DNA of 64,000 bases from Burkholderia puraquae (GTDB lineage: Bacteria; Pseudomonadota; Gammaproteobacteria; Burkholderiales; Burkholderiaceae). Location of the stretch: NCBI RefSeq assembly GCF_002099195.1, contig NZ_NBYX01000023.1, positions 27,455 through 91,454 on the forward strand. Reading direction: 5' to 3'. Under the pieces are notes generated by a model that had not been told where the DNA came from, made no database searches, and saw only the letters and a program-made list of their open reading frames with translations. This document shows positions 57,680-64,000 of the stretch, piece after piece (the stretch's first letter is position 1; the number at the start of each line of letters is the position of its first letter). Position numbers and translations under genes: made by a program.

Positions 57680-59527
57680 ATGAAACCAGACAGGAGCTGT
57701 ACCGGCAGCCGCCGTGGCCGTCACGGCCGGTTGGCCGGGCTAGGTGCATTGACCGTCATGACCTTGGCGCTCGCGGCATGCGGCGGCGACGATTCGTCGT
57801 CCGTCGGCGCATCGAGCCTCGCGCAGGCCACCGCCGGCCAGCAGGCCGGCGCGCAACAGGCAGCCGCCGGCCAGACGCCGGCCAACCAGCCTTACGTCGA
57901 CCCGGTCGCGTATTCGCTGAATGCGACCGACGGCCTCGCGCCCGCGCAGGTGTCCGAGAAAGCGGCCGTCATGCATTACCAGTGGAAGAGTGGCGGCACG
58001 ACCGTCAACTACACGACGACCACCGGCCACCTGACCGCGCAGGACGCGAACGGCAATGCGGAAGCATCGATGTCGTATGTCGCGTACACCGCGCCGAGCA
58101 CGAACGGCAAGCCGCGCCCCGTCACGTTCGTCTATAACGGCGGCCCCGGCTCGTCGTCGATCTGGCTGCGGCTCGGCTCGTTCGCGCCGACCCGCGTGGC
58201 CACGCCCGATCCGCTGTTCGGCAGCAACTGGCCGAACTATCCGCTCGTCGACAATGCGGAGAGCCTGATCGACACCACCGACCTCGTGTTCATCGACCCG
58301 CCCGGCACCGGGCTGTCGGAAGCCGTATTGCCGAACACCAACCAGAAGTACTGGGGTTCCGATGCGGACGTGAACATCATGCGCGACTTCATCCAGCGCT
58401 ACCTGAACGTCAACAGCCGCGGCACGTCGCCGATCTACCTGTACGGCGAATCGTACGGCACGCCGCGTACCGACATGCTCGCGCTGGCGCTCGAATCGGC
58501 CGGCGTGCACCTGACGGGCATCGTGCTGCAGTCGGCGATCCTGAACTACTTCGCGGATGCGGTGGAAGCCGTGGCGATCACGCAGTCGACGGAGGGGCTG
58601 CTGCTCGAAACCGATACCGTGGCCGGCTACCTGCCCGGCTACGCGGCGGTCGCGGCGTACTTCAACCAGGTTTCGCCGGCACCGGCGAGCCCGGATCTGT
58701 ACGCACTGCAGACGGAACTGTTCACGACGCTGATCTACAACCAGCTGCAGAAGTACTCGCAGTCGTGGGTGCTGAGCCAGCTCGGCATTCCGGATGCGCT
58801 CGGCACGCCGGTGTTCCCGAGCGATGCGACGCTCAGGCTGTGGTCGATCCCGTCGAGCCTCACGCAACAGGCGCTGCGCGGCTACTTCAACGCGAATCCG
58901 TTCGGCACGAGCCTGCTGCCCGGCACGACGATCGGCCGGTATGACGGACGCGTGTCGTTGCCGAACGCCGATCCGCGCTTGCAGAACGACGGCGACCCGT
59001 CCGACATCCTGATTTCGCAGCCGTTCACTAACGCGCTCGCGACGCAGATGCCGGACTACCTCGGCTACACCGCACCGAACGCGACCTACCTGCCGCTGAA
59101 CGACAACATCATCGGCGTCTGGGACTTCACGCACGACGGCCAGCCGATGCCCGACACGATCCCCGATCTGCTCGGTGCGCTGCAGCTCAACCCGAAGCTT
59201 CGCGTGCTCGCGGAGAACGGCTTCCACGATCTCGCGACGCCGTTCTTCAACACCGAGAAGCAGCTCGCGCGGCTGCAGACGGTGAAGGGCCTGAATCCCA
59301 AGCTGCAGGTGAACTTCTTCCAGGGCGGCCACATGACCTACCTGGACGACGTCGCCCGCCCGCAGATGAAGCGGGACCTGAAGACGTTCTACAAGGGCGC
59401 GCGGATTCCGACGGCGCTGACGCTGCACACGCTGCCGCCGCCGTGGCCGGATGAAAACCCGCCCAGCGTACCGACCGGCAGCGTCCCGGGCGCGGCAGCC
59501 GCGACGACGCTGGCGGCAGCCCCCTGA
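57680..59527 (+). CDS. S10-family serine carboxypeptidase, lipoprotein
   Basis: A 615-residue exported peptidase. A long basic n-region is followed by a hydrophobic segment and the lipobox LALAAC, with CGGDDSSS after it, so it is probably lipid-anchored. The S10 alpha/beta-hydrolase marks are VTFVYNGGPGSSSIWLRLGS, VFIDPPGTGLSEA, the nucleophile serine in IYLYGESYGTPRTDML, the acid region NGFHDLATPFFN and the catalytic histidine in FFQGGHMTYLD. It removes C-terminal residues from peptides. A run of Ala/Gln (about 50-75) forms a spacer. The ribosome site aaagga precedes the ATG. Confidence 0.92.
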   Translation: MKPDRSCTGSRRGRHGRLAGLGALTVMTLALAACGGDDSSSVGASSLAQATAGQQAGAQQAAAGQTPANQPYVDPVAYSLNATDGLAPAQVSEKAAVMHYQWKSGGTTVNYTTTTGHLTAQDANGNAEASMSYVAYTAPSTNGKPRPVTFVYNGGPGSSSIWLRLGSFAPTRVATPDPLFGSNWPNYPLVDNAESLIDTTDLVFIDPPGTGLSEAVLPNTNQKYWGSDADVNIMRDFIQRYLNVNSRGTSPIYLYGESYGTPRTDMLALALESAGVHLTGIVLQSAILNYFADAVEAVAITQSTEGLLLETDTVAGYLPGYAAVAAYFNQVSPAPASPDLYALQTELFTTLIYNQLQKYSQSWVLSQLGIPDALGTPVFPSDATLRLWSIPSSLTQQALRGYFNANPFGTSLLPGTTIGRYDGRVSLPNADPRLQNDGDPSDILISQPFTNALATQMPDYLGYTAPNATYLPLNDNIIGVWDFTHDGQPMPDTIPDLLGALQLNPKLRVLAENGFHDLATPFFNTEKQLARLQTVKGLNPKLQVNFFQGGHMTYLDDVARPQMKRDLKTFYKGARIPTALTLHTLPPPWPDENPPSVPTGSVPGAAAATTLAAAP

Positions 59528-59592
59528 GCGGCCCTGAGCGACGGACTCCTTGTCAAAGGAACCCTCTATTCATCCATTGAATGCGAGTGATC

Positions 59593-60012
59593 ATGTCCCT
59601 AATCAATTTGATGCGGCGTATGTTTCCGTTGATCGTCCTCGGTGCCGTGACGAGCAGTGCCTATGCGTTGCCGCCGCAGGCGGTGGCGCCGGTGAAGCTG
59701 CCGCACGGCGGGCGCGGTGTCGACGGCCCGTTCTTTCCTGCCACGAAAGCGGCGCCGGTGTTGCCGTCGACCGGCGCGACCTTGCAGCAGCAGGCGCAGC
59801 GGCGTGTCGACGCGCGGCTCGGCGCCAATACGGTGCTGAGCAACGGCGCGGCCGTGACGAAGGCGCAGGCGCAGAGCAGCGGTCTCGGCTTCGTGTCGAA
59901 GCACTTCGACGAGATCGATGCGAAGCACACCGGCCGCGTGACGATGAGCGATGTGCGGCAGTTCATCCAGCAGCGGCAGGTGCAGGCGCAGCAGGAACAG
60001 CAGGACGAGTGA
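59593..60012 (+). CDS. EF-hand domain exported protein
   Basis: A 139-residue protein with a Sec signal (MFPLIVLGAVTSSAYA). The C-terminal part carries one degenerate EF-hand (HFDEIDAKHTGRVTMSDVRQ) followed by a Gln-rich tail. In the loop, positions 1 and 3 are D, but position 5 is K rather than D/N, so calcium binding is doubtful. It lies 65 nt after the carboxypeptidase and may be co-transcribed. The function is unknown. Confidence 0.72.
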   Translation: MSLINLMRRMFPLIVLGAVTSSAYALPPQAVAPVKLPHGGRGVDGPFFPATKAAPVLPSTGATLQQQAQRRVDARLGANTVLSNGAAVTKAQAQSSGLGFVSKHFDEIDAKHTGRVTMSDVRQFIQQRQVQAQQEQQDE

Positions 60013-60080
60013 CGTAGCAGGCAGGGCGGCGGCCGGTGCGGAATCCTTCGCACCGGCCGCCGGAAGGTGAACGTCAGGCG

Positions 60081-61085
60081 CTAGAGGGCCCGGCGTGCGT
60101 AGCGCTTCGCGGTGGCCGACGGCAGTTCGCCGAACATCGCGCGATAGTCCTGCGCAAAACTGCTCAGGTGCCAGAAGCCCCATTTGGTGGCGGCGGACGT
60201 CACGGAGTCGCCGAGCCGAAGCTCGCGGCGCACGTGATTCAGCCGCACGGCCCGCAGGTAGGCGATCGGGTTCAGGTTCAACGTATCGTGGAACGCATAC
60301 TGCGCGGTCCGCCGGCTGATGCCGAGCTGCACGCACAGTTCGGCGATCGACAGCGGGCAGGTCGAGGCGTCCTGGAGCCGCTCCCGCACCGCATTGACCA
60401 GCGACCAGTACTTCGTCGGGCGCGCGGCCTGGGCCCCAGCCTCCGGCGTGGCGGCCGTCATCACTTCCGAGATTGCGTACAGCACGGTGCGCTCGAGCAG
60501 TTCGATCCTGTCCTGCGTCGCCACGTCGTCGATGCGCGTGCATTTTGCCGCGGCGGCCAGCGTCTGGCGCAGCAGGTCGCGCAGATGGTCGGCCGCGCCG
60601 GCCGCCATCGGGATCACCGGCGCATGGGTTTGCGCGCGCAGCGACGCGGCCACCGTGCGCATCGTCTCCGTCGACAGCTTCCCGGGCTCGATCTCGACAT
60701 TCACGAGCACGTGCCGGTCGGGCGAGTAGAACTCGAATTGCGGCTGGCTCGAGAACACGTGCAGGCTGTCGCGCCCGCTCTTCTCGCCGCACAGGCGCGC
60801 GTAGCCTTCCAGCTCCAGCGGCACGGCCACGGCGATCCGCTCCGACGGCACGGCGCCTTGTTGCAGGATGACCTTGTCGAGATCCTCGACCAGCAGCTTG
60901 ATGCCGCCCAGCGACATGATCGACGACGAGCCGTGAAACCGCCCGCCCGAGATCTGCGTGTAGTTCATGTTCCAGCCGTCGAACGAGCGCGCCTGTTCCT
61001 CCACGTCGGTGAACGCGCAGAACGCGACCGTGCGCGCGAACAGCGGGGCGCCGGAGAAATCGCTCGGGTGGGCAGGCGGCGTCAT
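60081..61085 (-). CDS. AraC-family transcriptional regulator
   Basis: A 334-residue regulator. The N-terminal about 210 residues are an AraC-binding-like sensor domain (GGRFHGSSSIMSLGGIKLLV). The C-terminal double helix-turn-helix spans about 225-330 (LSIAELCVQLGISRRTAQYA; NPIAYLRAVRLNHVRREL; AATKWGFWHLSSFAQDYRAM FGELPS). The arrangement resembles FeaR/XylS-type activators. It is divergent from the lactone-oxidase/SDR operon across 169 bp and is the obvious candidate regulator for it. Confidence 0.9.
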   Translation of the reverse strand: MTPPAHPSDFSGAPLFARTVAFCAFTDVEEQARSFDGWNMNYTQISGGRFHGSSSIMSLGGIKLLVEDLDKVILQQGAVPSERIAVAVPLELEGYARLCGEKSGRDSLHVFSSQPQFEFYSPDRHVLVNVEIEPGKLSTETMRTVAASLRAQTHAPVIPMAAGAADHLRDLLRQTLAAAAKCTRIDDVATQDRIELLERTVLYAISEVMTAATPEAGAQAARPTKYWSLVNAVRERLQDASTCPLSIAELCVQLGISRRTAQYAFHDTLNLNPIAYLRAVRLNHVRRELRLGDSVTSAATKWGFWHLSSFAQDYRAMFGELPSATAKRYARRAL

Positions 61086-61254
61086 CGGGGGCGGGAAGGG
61101 GCTGGCCGGATCGATTCATTGTAGCCGCTTGGCACGCCGGTCAAAAAGCCGCGCCCGGCGCTGCCTCGTCAAAACCCTAACTTGCCGAAATCCGATAGTG
61201 AAAAGCGTTTCGACGCCCTACCTTTGACACGACTACAACGCCGGAGCGACATCG

Positions 61255-62502
61255 ATGGAACTTCCCCGTGGCGGATTCTGGAGAAACTGGGTCGGCAATC
61301 AGTCGTGCGTCGCCGCGCACCTGGCGTCGCCGACCAGCGAGGCCGAGATCGCGGAACTGGTGCACACCGCGACGCGGCAGGGCAAGCATGTCCGGTGCTC
61401 GGGGTCGGGGCACTCGTTCACGCCGATCGTGGCCACCAGCGGCCTGCTGCTGTCGCTGCAGGAATACCAGGGCATCGTCGATGTCGATGAAGCGCGCAAG
61501 CGCGTGACCGTGAAGGCCGGCACCAGGATCAATGCGGTGACGCGGCACCTGAAGGCTCTCGGCCTGTCGCTCGTCAACCAGGGCGACATCGATTCGCAGG
61601 CGATCGCCGGCGCATTGGCCACCGGCACGCACGGCACGGGGACGACGCTGAGCAACCTGTCGTCGCAGGTCGTCGGGATGCGCATCGTGCGCCCGGATGG
61701 CTCGATCATGACAGTGAGCGACCGGCAGGACCTCGACCTGCTGCATGCGACGCAGGTGAACATCGGGATGTTCGGCGTGGTGTCGGAGATGACGCTGCAG
61801 GTGACCGATGCGTTCTGGCTGCACGACCGGGTGTGGCGCGAGGATTTCGAAGCGCTGATGGAGCAATACGACGACCTGGCCGCGAAGCACCGGCATTTCG
61901 GCTTCTTCTGGTGTCCGACGTCCGCCAGCCGCGATCTCTACTGCCTGCCCGACACCGCGAAGGTATCGAACTCGAAGAAGGACTACGACGTATGCGAGAT
62001 CAAGGTGATGGATATCACCGACGCGCGCACGTTCCACGAAGGCGAGCACGAGAAGATTGCCTACAGCTCCGAGGTGTACGCGATCCACTACGTGCCGAAC
62101 TTCCACGAGCTCGAATACGCGGTGCCCGCGCAGCACGGCAAGGAAGCGCTGCGCCGCGTGCGCGATCTCATCCTCACGAAACACCGCGACTGCATTTTCC
62201 CGGTCGAGTACCGCTTCACGAAGGGCGACCCGGCGTGGATCAGCCCGTTCAATCATCAGGACAGCGTCACCATTTCATGCTCGGGCGGCCCGAACGGCGT
62301 CGACTACTGGCCGTTCCTGAAGGACGTCGACACGATCCTGCGCGACTACGGCTCGCGTCCGCATTGGGGCAAGCTGCATTTCACAAACCGCGAGGACGTG
62401 GACCGCTGGTTCCCCAAGGCCGACGCGTTCCGCGCGCTGCGCCGCAGCGTGGACCCCGAGGGCTACTTCCTCAACGATCACTTGCGGACGCTGTTCAGTT
62501 AA
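61255..62502 (+). CDS. FAD-linked lactone oxidase (L-gulono/D-arabinono-1,4-lactone oxidase family)
   Basis: A 415-residue flavoprotein. The FAD-binding PCMH domain includes VRCSGSGHSFTPIVATSGLL, whose histidine is the covalent FAD attachment site in this family, and ALATGTHGTGTTLSNLSSQV. The C-terminal ALO domain ends with WGKLHFTNREDVDRWFPKAD and DPEGYFLNDHLRTLF, the family signature. It oxidises an aldonolactone or a related polyol using oxygen. No signal peptide is evident. A ribosome site (GGAG) precedes the ATG. The SDR gene follows 33 nt later. Confidence 0.87.
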   Translation: MELPRGGFWRNWVGNQSCVAAHLASPTSEAEIAELVHTATRQGKHVRCSGSGHSFTPIVATSGLLLSLQEYQGIVDVDEARKRVTVKAGTRINAVTRHLKALGLSLVNQGDIDSQAIAGALATGTHGTGTTLSNLSSQVVGMRIVRPDGSIMTVSDRQDLDLLHATQVNIGMFGVVSEMTLQVTDAFWLHDRVWREDFEALMEQYDDLAAKHRHFGFFWCPTSASRDLYCLPDTAKVSNSKKDYDVCEIKVMDITDARTFHEGEHEKIAYSSEVYAIHYVPNFHELEYAVPAQHGKEALRRVRDLILTKHRDCIFPVEYRFTKGDPAWISPFNHQDSVTISCSGGPNGVDYWPFLKDVDTILRDYGSRPHWGKLHFTNREDVDRWFPKADAFRALRRSVDPEGYFLNDHLRTLFS

Positions 62503-62535
62503 GCAGACCGAACGAACCAGACTGGAGAATGACCT

Positions 62536-63315
62536 ATGAATGTCAGGATTGACGGCCGCCTGGCCGGCAAGGTCGCCATCGTGAGCGGCGGCGCAGGCGG
62601 CTGCGGTGGCGCGGCATCCGAACTGTTTGCCGCACAGGGCGCGAAGGTCGCGATCATCGATCGCGACGGCGACGCCGCCGAAGCGCTCGCGTCCAGGCTG
62701 CGCGATGCGGGCCTGCAGGCGATTGGCCTCGGCGCCGACGTGTCGAAGCAGGCGGAGGTTCAGCAAGCCGTGGGCGCCGCGCGGGAGCAGTACGGCAATG
62801 CGGACATCCTGTTCAATCACGCGGGCACGCTGATCGTCAAACCGTTCCTCGACATCGAGGAATCGGAATGGGACTGGCTGATGGGCGTGAACGTGAAGAG
62901 CATGTTCCTGATGACGAAAGCGGTGCTGCCGCAGATGCTGGAGAAGGGGCGTGGCAGCATCGTCTGCACGTCGTCGATTTCGGCGGTGTGCGCGACGCCG
63001 GGCGAGGTGCTGTATGACGCGACCAAGGGCGCATGCCACATGTTCGCGCGGGCGATTGCGGTCGAGTATCGCGATCGCGGGATCCGTTGCAACGCGCTCG
63101 CGCCGGGGTTCATCCGCACGCCGCACGGGATGCGCGAACTCCGGGACCTGCAGGCGATGGGCGTCGACGCGACCGAGGCGGCGATCGCGGTTCAGCAAGG
63201 CCGCTTGTGCGAACCGTCGGAAGTCGCGGCCGCCGCGCTGTTCCTCGCTTCCGACGAGTCGAGTTTCGTCAACGGCACCCATCTGTTCGTCGACAACTGT
63301 TTCTCCGCCGTCTGA
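62536..63315 (+). CDS. SDR-family oxidoreductase
   Basis: A 259-residue short-chain dehydrogenase/reductase. The cofactor loop is VAIVSGGAGGCGGAASELFA (a variant of TGxxxGxG); NHAGTLIVKPF stands for the NAG motif, SSISAVCATPGEVLYDATKG holds the catalytic Ser-Tyr-Lys (S in TSSIS, YDATK), and RCNALAPGFIRTP follows. Acidic D in IIDRDGD suggests NAD(H). It is in operon with the lactone oxidase, so a sugar or polyol alcohol is a likely substrate. A strong terminator follows. Confidence 0.92.
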   Translation: MNVRIDGRLAGKVAIVSGGAGGCGGAASELFAAQGAKVAIIDRDGDAAEALASRLRDAGLQAIGLGADVSKQAEVQQAVGAAREQYGNADILFNHAGTLIVKPFLDIEESEWDWLMGVNVKSMFLMTKAVLPQMLEKGRGSIVCTSSISAVCATPGEVLYDATKGACHMFARAIAVEYRDRGIRCNALAPGFIRTPHGMRELRDLQAMGVDATEAAIAVQQGRLCEPSEVAAAALFLASDESSFVNGTHLFVDNCFSAV

Positions 63316-63376
63316 TTTTTGATGTTCGCAAGAAGCTGAAGGGCCGGCGCGAAGCCGGCCAGATCGGCCCGTTCCG

Positions 63377-63415
63377 TCGAAGGTGTCGCAGCGATGCGAC
63401 CCTTCGATTTTTTTT
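63377..63415 (+). terminator. rho-independent terminator
   Basis: TCGAAGG / CCTTCGA outer stem (7 bp) continued by GTCGCA / TGCGAC (6 bp) with a single bulged T and a GCGA loop, followed by eight T (63408-63415). It is the clearest intrinsic terminator in the window and ends the lactone-oxidase/SDR operon. A second perfect hairpin GGCCGGC / GCCGGCC lies just upstream (63342-63360). Confidence 0.88.
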
Positions 63416-63558
63416 GCCTGCACGGCGCGCGGTGTGTCCTAGCGGATTGTCGGAATCCTTCTATCTGAACGAGGGCGCGTCTGATGGAATGCGAAGGCCG
63501 AACCACCATGCAGCCGGCATTCCGCGGTCACTCATTCACTCTCTTTTGATCAATCATC

Positions 63559-64000
63559 ATGTTCAATCGCACTACCAGCACCGTTGCCAACGTCGATCCG
63601 GAACTTTTTGCAGCGATCGAGCAGGAAAACCGTCGCCAGGAAGATCACATCGAGCTGATCGCGTCGGAAAACTACACGAGCCCGGCCGTGATGGCCGCGC
63701 AGGGCTCGCAACTCACGAACAAGTACGCGGAAGGCTATCCGGGCAAGCGCTACTACGGCGGCTGCGAATACGTGGACGACGTCGAGCAGCTGGCGATCGA
63801 CCGCGTGAAGCAGCTGTTCGGCGCGGAAGCCGCGAACGTGCAGCCGAACTCGGGTTCGCAGGCGAACCAGGGCGTGTTCTTCGCGATGCTCAAGCCGGGC
63901 GACACGATCATGGGCATGAGCCTCGCGCACGGCGGCCACCTGACGCACGGCTCGCCGGTGAACATGTCGGGCAAGTGGTTCAATGTGGTGAGCTACGGCC
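63559..64000 (+). CDS. glyA: Serine hydroxymethyltransferase, C-terminus outside window
   Basis: The first 147 residues of a PLP enzyme interconverting serine and glycine with tetrahydrofolate. Family motifs visible are EENRRQEDHIELIASENYTS, NKYAEGYPGKRYYGGCEYVD, LFGAEAANVQPNSGSQANQG and MSLAHGGHLTHGS. The PLP-binding lysine lies beyond the edge. It is preceded by the strong terminator, so it has its own promoter in the about 140 bp upstream. Burkholderia genomes commonly carry more than one glyA; this may be the accessory copy. Confidence 0.95.
   Translation, partial: MFNRTTSTVANVDPELFAAIEQENRRQEDHIELIASENYTSPAVMAAQGSQLTNKYAEGYPGKRYYGGCEYVDDVEQLAIDRVKQLFGAEAANVQPNSGSQANQGVFFAMLKPGDTIMGMSLAHGGHLTHGSPVNMSGKWFNVVSYG

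Noticed and set aside
63416..63558. Riboswitch upstream of glyA
   Set aside because: I could not recognise conserved elements of the glycine, SAH or THF riboswitch classes in this about 140-bp leader.
1..64000. CRISPR arrays, tRNA genes, insertion sequences, prophage
   Set aside because: No spaced repeats, cloverleaf-type sequences, transposase or integrase frames, or terminal inverted repeats were seen on reading through the window.

Overview
The window is high-GC DNA (about two thirds G+C in coding parts, strong G/C third-position bias) with gene families, operon orders and sequence style of a Burkholderia, most likely of the B. cepacia complex. The density of transport, catabolic, metal-resistance and secreted-enzyme genes with a regulator every few kilobases, and a glyA copy at the right edge, suggests a secondary chromosome. 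This placement is inferred from gene content only. I see no tRNA, rRNA, CRISPR array, prophage or intact insertion sequence.

Layout. 1-3.9 kb: a LysR regulator cut by the left edge, a DUF3422 membrane protein, a small unknown protein, and a deletion scar joining decayed cynR to the last codons of cynS; then a GNAT acetyltransferase. 3.9-7.8 kb: a Cys/Met-metabolism PLP enzyme, a LysR regulator, trans-aconitate methyltransferase and a second acetyltransferase. 8.4-12.9 kb: a minus-strand choline-scavenging set (Tat-exported phospholipase C, small lipoprotein, HAD phosphatase, choline-type ABC binding protein). 13.1-20.6 kb: MgtC-like protein, DeoR regulator, a small molybdopterin-domain protein with a ModE-like regulator, a DUF2325 protein, motAB and a patatin phospholipase.

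20.7-37.2 kb is a catabolic island: aldehyde dehydrogenase, agmatinase-family ureohydrolase, cupin, glutamylputrescine-oxidase-like flavoenzyme, MFS permease, LysR regulator, YtcJ-like amidohydrolase, polyamine-type binding protein, DUF3138 outer-membrane protein, C45 N-terminal-nucleophile amidase and a second MFS permease. Two paralogous LuxR-type regulators sit divergent to two of the operons. Three promoters in the island share one architecture (G/C-rich inverted repeat, CAKACCG block, -10 element exactly 23 nt later), which I read as one regulon for taking up and degrading polyamine, guanidino or acyl-amide compounds.

37.3-43.1 kb: an XAC2610-like secreted protein, a YbhB-like protein, an HxlR regulator, a glutathione transferase and a compact arsR-acr3-arsC-arsH operon with a palindromic operator. 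43.2-44.4 kb is a graveyard of gene fragments. 44.5-47.3 kb: dmeR-dmeF cobalt/nickel efflux with two C-tract operators, a DUF1289 protein and an MFS transporter. 47.4-54.9 kb: a copper locus, with a CusRS-like two-component system divergent from an operon of a small metal-exposed protein, TolC-family protein, multicopper oxidase, CusF-like protein, CopC and CopD; a CusR-type box lies between. 55.2-60.0 kb: a secreted ExeM/NucH-type nuclease, an unusually AT-rich gap, an S10 carboxypeptidase lipoprotein and an EF-hand protein. 60.1-64 kb: an AraC regulator divergent from a lactone-oxidase/SDR operon that ends in a strong terminator, then a glyA gene cut by the right edge.
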